Assembly (NCBI RefSeq): GCF_001039355.2
Contig: NW_019775419.1
Location: 1-64,000, forward strand
Direction of reading: 5' to 3'
Origin: Lingula anatina
Lineage: Eukaryota > Brachiopoda > Lingulata > Lingulida > Lingulidae
DNA length: 64,000 nucleotides
The position numbers and the translations under genes were made by a program. The notes below the pieces were generated by a model. That model had not been told where the DNA came from, made no database searches, and was given only the letters and a program-made list of their open reading frames with translations. Positions 21,790 through 33,052 of the stretch are shown one piece after another. Position 1 is the stretch's first letter; each line of letters starts with the position of its first letter.

Positions 21790-22048
21790 AAAAAAAAAAA
21801 ACTAGAAGAGCACTCAGAGAGCGCAGACCTCCGCCACGGCAGCGGTTTTTTATTATTATTGATTTTTGATTGATTATTGATCCTGATCATCACCAAAAAC
21901 TAATCACTTCTAAGTTAACCCATTTCTGACCTACCCTGAAAATTTCATCTAAATTGGTCCATAACTTTTTGAGTTATGTTGATGAAAAACAGACAGAAAG
22001 ATAGACAAACAGGGGCGAAAACATAACTTCCATGGCGGAGGTAAAAAA
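21790..22048. repeat. interspersed element with 'ccgccatgg' inverted ends
   Basis: Left end 'gacctccgccacggcagcgg', right end 'cttccatggcggaggtaa', with inner phrases 'taagttaacccatttctga', 'aaattggtccataacttttt' and 'agatagacaaacaggggcg'. This layout is common in non-autonomous elements of marine invertebrate genomes. No frame. Confidence 0.65.
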
Positions 22049-22234
22049 AGGAAAAAAACAGTGTCTGTAGAGCCACTGCACTGAGGTTACTTTAAAAAAT
22101 CTTAAGGGTGAAATTATCATGAAATGTTTTAGGTAAGACCTGCTGTGAGCCTACTTCTACAGAATTGGTGTTGCTCAGTCAAAAATCAGTCTTTAATTAA
22201 AGGGAATTCAGAACAGCTACTTAAAAGGGATAAT

Positions 22235-22490
22235 AACTCTTCGTATGAGATCTATATTTCACAATAAAAACATTGTGAATAACTCATAGAAATATAATAT
22301 ATTCTGTTTTACCACAAAAACGGCAGTTATAGCTATTATTCTGATATCTGAGCTTGTCTTTAGACCACGTGACCTCCACTGATGGCTATACTCTGCTAAA
22401 ATCTCTTAAGAGATTTTAACAAAAAACCAAACTTTTTTGAAAAAAACCAGGGACTAACTTTGAATGTAAAAATGGATTCATTAACCATTG
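22235..22490. repeat. dispersed repeat, family D
   Basis: Contains 'aaaatctcttaagagatttt' and 'ggattcattaaccattggt', shared (inverted) with 7106-7440. It abuts the N gap. Confidence 0.5.
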
Positions 22491-25052
22491 GTAAGTATGG
22501 GAAAATTGTTGTTTACTCCAGGAAAATTCATTTTTTGNNNNNNNNNNNNNNNNNNNNNNNNNNNNNNNNNNNNNNNNNNNNNNNNNNNNNNNNNNNNNNN
22601 NNNNNNNNNNNNNNNNNNNNNNNNNNNNNNNNNNNNNNNNNNNNNNNNNNNNNNNNNNNNNNNNNNNNNNNNNNNNNNNNNNNNNNNNNNNNNNNNNNNN
22701 NNNNNNNNNNNNNNNNNNNNNNNNNNNNNNNNNNNNNNNNNNNNNNNNNNNNNNNNNNNNNNNNNNNNNNNNNNNNNNNNNNNNNNNNNNNNNNNNNNNN
22801 NNNNNNNNNNNNNNNNNNNNNNNNNNNNNNNNNNNNNNNNNNNNNNNNNNNNNNNNNNNNNNNNNNNNNNNNNNNNNNNNNNNNNNNNNNNNNNNNNNNN
22901 NNNNNNNNNNNNNNNNNNNNNNNNNNNNNNNNNNNNNNNNNNNNNNNNNNNNNNNNNNNNNNNNNNNNNNNNNNNNNNNNNNNNNNNNNNNNNNNNNNNN
23001 NNNNNNNNNNNNNNNNNNNNNNNNNNNNNNNNNNNNNNNNNNNACATAAACACCATAGACTGAAAACGCTATGTATTACCAAGAGGTTACTGTATCAATG
23101 AGATAATTCTGGCAGTTCATAAACTGATTTAATTAACGTGTGAAATGCTGGTGTAACAATGGATTTCATTTTTATATTATACAGGCTAAAGCTAATTTTT
23201 TTTTGTTTTTTTTTTTTTGGGGGGGGGGGGGCAAACCACACTTTTTGCCAGGAAAAGTTTCTCTCTGGATGAAATTTTACCTAGTTTCATGGTAAATGGG
23301 CCACTTTTTCAGAAAAAGACCCCCTCCCTTATCAAACTACTGGCTACAGGCCTGATCTATATTGCCTATATGTCTTTTTTTTTCACAACTGAAGAGTTGA
23401 AATGTATTTGTTTTTGTTTGTATATTTGATGGTAAACATTATTGTTAGAACTTTATGTTGGAGAGTGTTAAATGTGAGTTTGTATCTGCACATGTATACA
23501 TTTACACATTTATTTAGTTAAATCATAAATATCAGTTGGGTGATCAAATGTCTATATTACTGGTACATTCAAATCTACAGGGCATACTTTCAGTGTTCCT
23601 TATTATATATTTCGCCTTGCTGAAATTGAAGAAACTAGTGGTATTCATAATATTTATCTACTTAAGTAATACTGAGATGTCTGTGTATTTATTCATATCT
23701 GTTACGTGTAAGAGAACTTAACCTGATTAATAAGTAATAATAAATAAAGTGAAACAACACTGGTGTGCATCAGTACACAAAGGTTGTCCATTAAATTTGG
23801 AATGCTCCACATACAGTGTATGGTAATCAAATGCAGATTACAAATATTAAGTGTATCTATTTGGGGATAGTTATTGCCATTGATTTGTTTTTAAAAATAA
23901 TGATGAGTATTATTTCATTTTTTTAAAAAATGTATGTATATAAATTCATATACATATATTTTATTTACTCAATATATGTACTGTCATTATTTCATATTTA
24001 GAAGTTAGAAATTACTAAACATACTACCAATAGTTATTATTTTATTTTTAGAAATTTAGTATTAGTTATGAACTTATAAAGATATGGACACTGAACAACC
24101 ACCAGTCTTTAACATTTCATTTATATTAAACTTAAAAGTGAAATAAATTGGGTTCATAACAAATTAAAAGAACAGTTATTTTCAGTCAAGAAAATTTACT
24201 TGAACCTCATTATTACCAGTCCCAAAGGCTTACTATCAGTCTGGGACTGAAGGACTGAGTTTTACCATGCCATGAACATCTAACTCTTAATCTGGGCATT
24301 ACCTTTGTACAGCATGCATTCCTTCTACCTACAAGATTTTTAATGTTAAACTGATGTAATTCATCCTTTCATGAAAACTGATGAAAATGCAAATGGCTCA
24401 GATTCAGTTTTAATAGGGGTGGGGGTGGGGATTTACATTGTATCATAATATCATAATGTGCAATAAATGTAGATTTGAAAAGAATACTAACTTTTTTTTC
24501 TTGATTCAATGGGGAAAAAAACGGATACTCAAATCACTCCCAGTATCTTATAACAATCAGTAATCTCTGTGAGTTCAAAGCCATATAGCTAGTATACAGT
24601 AGTAAGAAATGTGCCCTGGTGCTGTTACTGTTCCTAGCGAAGCCAAACAGAAGCAGGTGATTGGAATATGTAGAGACACTACTGTGTCTATACATAAATA
24701 TGCAAACATGACAAGGTATAGATTAATAAGTTAAGTCTACATTAAGTTAACCGGCAGTTGAAGTGCACCATCAGAGTAACTGGGTTCAGTTCCAAGAAGT
24801 CAACATAATATCTACAAACTATAGTAAAAATAATAATACTGGCAAGAGAGGAACTCTACCTGAATCAAATATATAGTCAACATTATAATTCTCAACACAC
24901 ACAAACTGGGGCGGTTTCACTTAAGCACTTAAGACTGAAATGTCTAAAGTTTGAGCCCAAAATTTTGATCAAATCTGTCATAACATAAATCAGTAGTGAT
25001 CCATTAAGTGCAAAGTTGCTCCCATTTTACTTTAAATTATTTGGACACTAAC

Positions 25053-25476
25053 CTGAATTAAGTTGCCTCCAACATTGGTTCTCAATGCATTATCCATAGT
25101 AAGCTTGGGGTTGTAATGCTCATCATTGGAGATATTAAAGGGATCTTTTTGCTGAATAGAATCCTCCTCCTTAAATTAAAGAAATACTTATTAATAAACA
25201 AAAAGAAACAAGATAAATTATTTAGAAGTAAAATTGCACTAATCATGTAAGATATTGAATAAATATTTTCAAGTTGAATTAGAATCAGGGTTAATTTGTA
25301 TCAATTGAATATGTTTAACTGAAAAATATAATCAGCATCTTTGGCTTTAAATAACACAATTCCTATTCTTTTTACAGCATATATAATCCTTGCTTAATAC
25401 AAACATCTTCATCTTCCTCCTCAGTTTCTTTGATAAGTCCTGCCTTTCCAAGTAGAATCTTGGACTTCTTCACTTC
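25053..25476 (-). CDS. TAF1: TFIID subunit 1 fragment (two exons only)
   Basis: TAF1 is the largest subunit of the general transcription factor TFIID. Two exons are seen: 25405-25476 (24 codons, 'KKSKILLGKAGLIKE' then an acidic run) and 25053-25169 (39 codons, 'DPFNISNDEHYNPKL' and 'GGNLIQ'). These match the conserved segment at the start of the TAF1 central domain. Frames and splice sites (acceptors CAG and AAG; donors GTTTGT and GTTAGT) are intact. Neither the preceding exons (only about 300 bases separate it from the plus-strand gene at 25778) nor the expected next exon was found. It is either a duplicated gene fragment or a misplaced piece of assembly. Confidence 0.75.
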
Positions 25477-25534
25477 CTGAAAATTGTGATTATTTTCCAT
25501 AAAACGATCATGAACATCAGGTAACTTTTGCATA

Positions 25535-25582
25535 AAAAAAAAAAAAAAAAAAAAAAAAACAACAACAACAACAACAACAACA
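25535..25582. repeat. poly(A) plus (CAA)n tail
   Basis: A run of about 26 A followed by (CAA)n, in plus orientation. It resembles a retroposon tail, but no body is recognisable upstream. It lies between the TAF1 fragment and the next promoter. Confidence 0.6.
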
Positions 25583-25664
25583 AAGGAATCTTGGCGACAT
25601 GACGTGATGCAATAATTAAAATTTCATTATGTTGTTGAGACGTTTTTAAAACACCATGGAAACG

Positions 25665-25676
25665 TCGCATGCGCAG
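25665..25676. promoter_or_regulatory. NRF1-like palindromic site
   Basis: 'tcgcatgcgcag' fits the NRF1 consensus (YGCGCAYGCGCR) except for one missing position. It lies about 105 bases upstream of the ATG at 25778, a typical place for a TATA-less housekeeping promoter element. Confidence 0.45.
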
Positions 25677-25777
25677 AAAACAATTAAACAGACAGATACC
25701 GAGTTGCGATGGCGCGACACTCAAGCTGTCAGTGACTAGTGTTTATTTAGTTTAGTTTGCGTATACTTATATATAAA

Positions 25778-26666
25778 ATGTCGTGTTTTGAACCTCTTAC
25801 AAATCGGTTCACAAATGTTCTCAGGATTGCAAGAGGGCGTGTTGGCAATGCATATCAATATGTGCGACAACGTCTTAGAAGAAGGCGCCCCCGTGTTGGT
25901 GTAGATCCACAAGGAACAGTAAGTAAAACCGCTCTTCTTTGAAATATGTGAAAATAGGATGTTTTTGATAATGGAAGTGAGTTCTGTCTTTGGTTCCTCT
26001 TTCAGGTCAACTTTTTCATTCCGTTCCTTCCATTTGTTCTGCTTTTAATGTTTGCAGAATTGTTTTTGTTTAGGATTGTGTAAGAAGCCTATACGTTGCA
26101 CATGTGCACGTACACACACTTCCTCTAGTGTTAATTTGTATATACTCTGATTCTATGTTTGAATACACAACTTAAGATTGAAATAGTAATTGGTTCAGTT
26201 GGTAAACTCAAATACATTCTTTGCCCCTTAATTCAATAGTCTGCATGATTTGTCTTGCCTAAAATGATATACTATCTGAGCTCCATCTCCCGATCATATT
26301 GTGATGGCGAAATAAAATAAACATTTAACAAATTTTATTGTACAAATCAAGCTCTGAATAAAGTCTGTCAATCGAGATTAAGCTTATAAAATATCAAAAT
26401 TTGTATGATACGTGTACAACGTTACATAATAATTCTGCATTCAGCCACCTCCAGTCCGCCCCCAGCAAGGCCGACTGTCAAAATTCAAGGACGAGTTGTC
26501 CAACAAGAGGACACTTAAAAAAGCTGGACTGCAGACTGTGGGAAAACCACAGGAAGGAGCATCTGGGACGGCGTGGGAGGTTGTGGATAAAGATGCCAGG
26601 CCAAAAACTGCTATGCCAAAAAGGTAACGTAAAAAACATAGTTTTCTGACATCATTTTCTCTCTCT

Positions 26667-26702
<36 letters not shown>

Positions 26703-28258
26703 GATTAATTTTGTCTGCAAGTTTTATTCTCAACCTGTACTTTTCTACAAATAATCTCAGTCCATTCCCCGTTTTCCTCTCTTTAAGACTAGCTAGACCA
26801 ACCACTGCAATGCGAAAAGATGCAGAGGAACTGAAGAAACGGGAGGAAGCCGCTATCGAACGCCGCAGAGAATCAATGGTTCAACATGCGGCTGCAATTA
26901 GAAAAAAGCTTGGCAAAGCTGCTGATGTAAATTTTTTTTTTTCATGAACTAAAATTCACTCATTTGATTATGCCGATTAAATTGAAGAGATGCATTTAAA
27001 CATGTATTACTACGTCCCCTATATGGTACTTCATTTTATACTCTATACATAGGTAAATGAGAGACAGACTAAAATTAAAATGTCTTTGTGTGATTAGCAA
27101 TTACAATTGAAAATTAAATAGAAAACAGGCTGACTTATTTTCTTATCTAAGGTCCCTCGTGTGAAAGCGGTGCGCATCGCAACCAGGCAAGAAGCTGCCT
27201 TAGAGGCGTACAACAAGAAACATGAGAATGCCGCTAGGCGGCACCAGGAGCTCTCTGATAAGAACAAGGAGGCTCTGGCTAAAAAGGACATGAAAAGACA
27301 ACAGGTAAACAACCTCACATGTTTTTTTTCCTCATTTTTAATAATGCCTTTTGGGGTTTTATACAATTTAAAGCCTTCAAAACTAAGGTGTTTAAAGTGC
27401 AATATGTATAGATGTAGAATATTTCAGAAACAGGGATTCGTTTAAACGTAAGGTGTTAGTTAAAATGTTACTATCCTCAACAGTAGAAAGGAAGCTTAAC
27501 TCGCCTTAGGAAAAAGAACGTTTTTAAATGTGGCATCATTTTTCCCAGATCCTCCAAAGAAAGTCAGATAAAGAAAACGCCGCTGGCAAACCAGTTTCCT
27601 CTACCGATGATGATAATAAAGATGAAGATGAAGATGAAGATGAAGGACCACTGGGCGTGGCAGCCATTCTGAAACCTGCTTTTGTCCCCTTTCAAGGCGA
27701 GCAATACAGCTCTGACGAGGATGAAGCTGTTCCTTCTCCAGCCTCCCACCTGGGGCGTGGCACCTTGCCATACCAGGGTGCATTGGCCGTGCCTCCCCCA
27801 AGGAAAAATCTCCCAGCACGTCTGCCACGCCTAGAACACATACGCTGTTCTACTTCCGCAGCTCCACTGACAAGTGTGGTCACTAGCAGCCAGAATGGTG
27901 GCATTGATTACCCCTGGGGTCTGAGTGACCTCCTGCGAACCGGCCAACCAGAAGCACGCATTATTCACGTGTGCCAGAGCTCCAACTGTGCGGATGCTGA
28001 ATCAGATGACAACACCCATGGTAAGAATATTGCAACAGAAAATAAACAAGTTCTTTAGTTACACTTATTTTTAAATCGTGAAAGCTTGGAGAATGAAGTT
28101 CTGAAAAGTGTATCTGATTAATCCTTACAGTTACTTACTTTTTCTATCAATTTACAGCTGCCGACAGTGCCGGAAGAGATGGGAGCTTCCGTGATGACAC
28201 TAAAGTCGCTGCCGTGAGAGGGCGCAGCAGTATCCGGGATGAACAACCACCTACTTGA
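25778..28258 (+). CDS. uncharacterised basic/acidic coiled-coil-like protein, 394 aa
   Basis: Six exons: 25778-25918, 26445-26623, 26788-26926, 27152-27304, 27549-28020 and 28158-28258 (stop TGA). They join in phase to 394 residues. The N-terminus (residues 1-45) ends in a strongly basic patch (RQRLRRRRPR). Residues about 110-205 are Lys/Arg/Glu/Ala-rich and look like a long charged helix or coiled coil. Then an acidic run (DDDNKDEDEDEDE) and a Pro/Ser-rich tail with 'SSDEDEAVPSP'. There is no signal peptide, membrane segment or enzyme motif. The composition suggests a nuclear, cytoskeletal or centrosomal protein, but no family is recognised. An NRF1-like site lies upstream. Confidence 0.8.
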
Positions 28259-30391
28259 CCTACAGTGATTACCCCAGAGAAAGTGCATGGGCACATATGA
28301 AAAAATATTTGGACAATTTTTAAGTTGCTGTACATAGTATTTCCATTAATATAATTCATTGTTAAATTCTATTTTAATTCTATTTATTTATTTTTTATCA
28401 AGGGGTTCACAATTGCTATTTGCTATATTTATGGGTTATTTTTTTCGTTTTTATTATTTTTATCGGGTTGTGGGGTGGCAGAACGAAATTTGCAGAATTG
28501 GAAACGATCCTCTGGCACACCGTAAGAAGTTGTAAGATCGTGAGTCCCTGGCGTGGATGAAATATGCCCGTAAACTCACCAACTGCACATCTGAGCCTGT
28601 CACATCAAAATTTCGAGGGAGTGTTTTTTTTAAATCTTGTTTTGTTTTTGTTTTTGTTTTTAATATAATTAGGACCAGATAGTTTTAATCAGCGAAAAGA
28701 AAAGTCCTTGTTGTCACATGTATATATTCAATATTTTGCTGTGAACATATTTAAATTAATTACAAAAAACACTTGAATAAAAATATATCTTTCTTGAATA
28801 AGACGCCTTTTAGTTCGGGTGTATTTTGTTTTAACAAGTTAAAAACTTAACAACAATGTAACATAAATGGAAGTCCAATGTTTGCCTTGTGTTAACCATC
28901 TACAGGACGGGTTATACAACATACATGTATGTTGAAAATCAGGAACTGAAAAGGTCAGAGATTTCGTGCTTTGGCGTACAGAAAATAAGAATAAGAATTA
29001 ACAGAATGTGTCAATATCAAATTAAAGACAAATTGAACTCTGTGATATTTGCCATGCATTTTAAGACGTGTTCTTTCAGGTTATCCTTATCCGTAACCAT
29101 ATTTCGGTGCCTTTAATAATACTTTTTTCTCCTTATTGTATAAACGCGTCGCACTTCTTGATAAATGTACCGACGTGTGCGTGCGGTGCACCTTCTTATG
29201 ACCATTTAAACGGTCATTTAAACGAGTTATAATTGATGTATTTGGTAAAATCATAAAATTACTGAAAAGTTGACAATGCCCAGGGTATATTATGTGTCTC
29301 CAAGGAAGGTATCGACCTATATCTATAATAATGACCACTTTCATCCAGTCGATGATACAGAATAATCTGTTATGGCCAAACACGGCCCTGCTCGGATGTG
29401 ATTGCAATGGCCTTTCTCAACTGATGCAATCAACCTGTCCCATTAAGAACTATCTAATTGTGTACAATTTATATTTTCTGTGTTACAAGCGTTCTTGATA
29501 TCCGCTTCTAGGGCTGTTAATATTTATTTGACTCGCTGTGCGAGTGAGATATGGTCAGATAGGGGAGAAACAAATCACCACGATCTAGGAAGAAGCAGAT
29601 AATGATCAAGCATTTATACTCGCTTAGTGGTGTTACCACAAGAATGCAACACTTTGCACAGTTTTGCATATTTTTTTCTTTACAAGCCACCACTACATAA
29701 AAAAGGAAAAATAATAATAAAGCATTAGAAAATTGACAAGAAATGGTGAATAAATTCATTAAGTCATCGAATCTAGCCGTATCAATCCCATATCAGTATT
29801 CCAATGCAAATTGATTATGGACAACAAGCTATCCCATACAGACAATGCACAAGGAAAACGAACAAGTAAAAAAAAACAATAAGTCAGTAGGTTAAACTAA
29901 ACGAGCAAAGTCGAAGAAAACAAAAAGACAATAAGATAAACTATATAAATACATATGTATAACGGTGTTTCGATCTGTGTCGCTGCCGAGAGTGTGGTGT
30001 GTACCACAGCCAAAGTACAAGTGTGTCGAAATACGATAAGCCCCAGCGGGTGATAAGGGCCCCATGCCTGAGTGTTGAAATCCAGTGGACAACGTTCAAC
30101 ACGGGTGACACGGTGTAATCTCCTCGTTGGATTTTAAGGAGGAGCACCTCGGTTTTCCTGGACCGGTGAAAGTGGAGTTTTATTGTCTATCTCGATATCT
30201 TGGTGCGGGTTATAGGACGTGTAATTACCGTGAAAGGAAACGGGCGATGCTATATGACCATTGTTTTCGTAGTTAGAAACCTCAATACAGCGAAGTGTTC
30301 ACACCAAAAGGAATTATCAAGAACTCTCATTCATCCGCCTTTTGCTCTGTACCAGTTATTTTTAGAAACTTTGGATCGAATCTAGTCCAAA
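28259..30391. other. 3' untranslated region and intergenic sequence
   Basis: AATAAA signals near 28776 and 28795 probably end the upstream transcript. The rest, up to the ATG at 30392, has only short AT-rich frames and no recognised exon. The region before 30392 should contain the promoter of the next gene. Confidence 0.5.
28776..28800 (+). terminator. polyadenylation signals
   Basis: Two AATAA(A/G)-type hexamers ('gaataaaaat' and 'gaataaga') lie about 520 bases past the stop codon of the 394-aa gene, followed by a T-rich stretch. Confidence 0.45.
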
Positions 30392-30567
30392 ATGCCAAGA
30401 TTTCTGTTGTTGCTGATCATCGCCATGTCACTAAAGGTAAGGCATTAGTAGCCTATATTATGCCCCTTGTAGTAAACTGTACTGACAATCTGTACATTAC
30501 AGATACCATCTTTAACCCCAACCTTGACTCTGGAGTCTTCATAGATAACATTTCCGGTATTATACAC

Positions 30568-30599
<32 letters not shown>

Positions 30600-33011
30600 A
30601 GGTTATCTTTGAAAAATGAAAACGTAATGACCCAAAGCAGCCTTTTTATTCCCACTCACACCACGGAAGGGGAGCTCCTACGTACTTGTAGGTTTTTAAA
30701 TCCCGTCCAAAATCAGCTATTCTTGCTCACACGTAAACACTGTAAAGTTGACACCTTTTAATTAAGGTAGGCAAGAGTAGTGAAAAAAATTTAAATTATA
30801 TGGATCTCTCTCGCGCGCGCGCGCCCTCGCATGGTCGCGTAAAGCGTGCAAACACGAAAGTGGGAATGACGAAAAGCGAGAATATGTTTTACACAATTTA
30901 TTATTAGTTCAGTTTATAAGAAGTCTATTTTCTTACATCACTTATACACCAGACTAATTCATACGAAGGACTTCTACCAACACATGCCGGGCTGAATCTT
31001 ATTCAAACCATTAAAACGATTGTTCCCCACGCAGGTGCACAAGTACACTTCTTATTTTCTACTGAAAATACTAGTAAACACGCAACCACGGAATCTAAGG
31101 TTTACTCAACAAAAGTTATCAGAGTATTTTTAGCAAGTCGCATTGACTTCAGATATATTTAGAAAAAGATATACATGGAACCGCTTAGGCTTTCTACGGT
31201 CTGTGCGCTATCTCAATCACTATCGTTTGTTTTTGATAGTTGAAAAACTGGAGTCATCGTGCCAAAACATCTACTTAGGACACTGTCACACACATCAAAC
31301 AGACAATGTTTTTCCTATTTTATTTAATTTTATTTTTTGCATTTTATGCGACATAAATTCGAGACAGATATTTTCCGGTGAATTTTGCACTTAAACAGAT
31401 GTACTTACCACGTGGGTATTCAATTCCAAGGGTGCTTGGCACGAAATTTAGAAAGCATGCCTCATGTTTCAAGGTTCTGTTTAAAAAATTCAGCATATTG
31501 ACTAGATGGAATATTAGTCACACGAAAGAGGAAGAATTAATTAACTTGGGGATTTTTATATAAGACGCATGTGACCTGTCAAATTTTATGTTGTAATATT
31601 AAGCGATCTCATATCAGCCAGTGCAACTCATTGCGGGCCAAGTACGTAATTATGTTGATAAGCTAATCCAAGTTAATTCGATATCTCTCTCCCACGTCTT
31701 TTTACATGACGCCCTAGGTACATTTATATTATTTATAACAGTATCTTTGGAACAATATGTTTTCTCCGCACTTTATACCCGCGATACAGTTTAAGCGCTA
31801 TTTAAGCATCATTTTCCCATGGATTAGATCCCTCTTTTCAAACGTTCCTCCACGTCATCGCTGGATTTGTTTTCAAGTACCCGGTAATTTGTGTATGGTT
31901 AACGGGTGAATATATATACATGTGTGTTTTGGCGAGTTTATAATTGTCTCTGCCGTCAAAGATTCTCTCGGAGATAAACTGGCTGAGAAGAACTGTGCAG
32001 ACCAAATAGTGGCATATTTCCATAAGAGAGCATTTGTGAACCAGGCCGGGTGAAACACTAGGCAAATACAACTTCTTGGTAATTGCAAAGGAAAGTGGGA
32101 CTCCTCTTAAGGAACGCTTGTATTCCTATGTACCAAAATAGAACGATGCTACCAATCAAACAGCTGTGTATACATCAAATCATTATCTCACCTTTTCTTT
32201 ACACAGCAAAAGATGCCAACACATACACGTTTGAAAACATCTACTGTATAATAGTAATCTTAGCTCTCTAGTTCTTGCTCTATGAGAACCCCATTTATAC
32301 ATTATTTGCTAGCGTCCGATTTTCTATTCGTCCTTATCGTTGATAGAGCTGGGACTGAATTGGATGTAGTATATAACACCAGATAAGGTATTCACCCCCA
32401 GTGGACAAGGGAATCCAAAGTTTAAGCTGCCCTTGGGAAGGATTGATACGCTTATCGTTAATCAGGGAACGGTGATCCGATTTTAATTGACGATGGCTAT
32501 TTACCTAGGTGTCCAAAAAGATGGTTAATGGAAATCATCCGAGATAGCATAAAACGAGGCCCTTGGCAATGTGAAACGCCAAACGAGAATAAAATGTGCG
32601 AGAATTCGCGTGAAGTGAGGTTAAATTCTCAGCGATAAGTGCGAATCTCAACGCGAAGGGGATATCTTCTCAAAATGCAGTGCAAAATTGACACCCAAAA
32701 TGTGGCGAATTCCTGCTATTAAACATTAGACTGCTATTCGACAGATTCCAAGAGAAAACGTCCAGAAAAATATTCATGGGTTTAATATGGCTGCTTGGCT
32801 GCTTTTCTTCGTTACCGCACCGCACTCGCTAGGCTGCCATTATTTCTAACTCAACTCTCCTTTAAAACCCACTATTGTGAAAATCATCCGTGATGACCCC
32901 AAACTAAATGCGAAATTTCGGGGCTATCACGGATTAATATCATTTTTGACGTTGCGATAAATGGGCAGTATGCCTAAACTTTACACGTCTATGGTCAATG
33001 AAAAAGAAAAG

Positions 33012-33052
<41 letters not shown>

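Larger units (their letters stand above)
21051..25052. other. expected location of ACOX1 5' exons; none seen; contains a 506-N gap
   Basis: No exon for the first 90 or so ACOX1 residues was found on the minus strand. The stretch contains a family B MITE (21073-21252), a dispersed element (21790-22048), a family D repeat (22235-22490), the N run at 22538-23043 and AT-rich unique sequence. The missing exons may be in the gap, or the join may be wrong. Confidence 0.5.

Noticed and set aside
22460-23101. Four long ORFs on both strands
   Set aside because: They consist almost wholly of the N gap. The same holds for the frames at 35562-36271.
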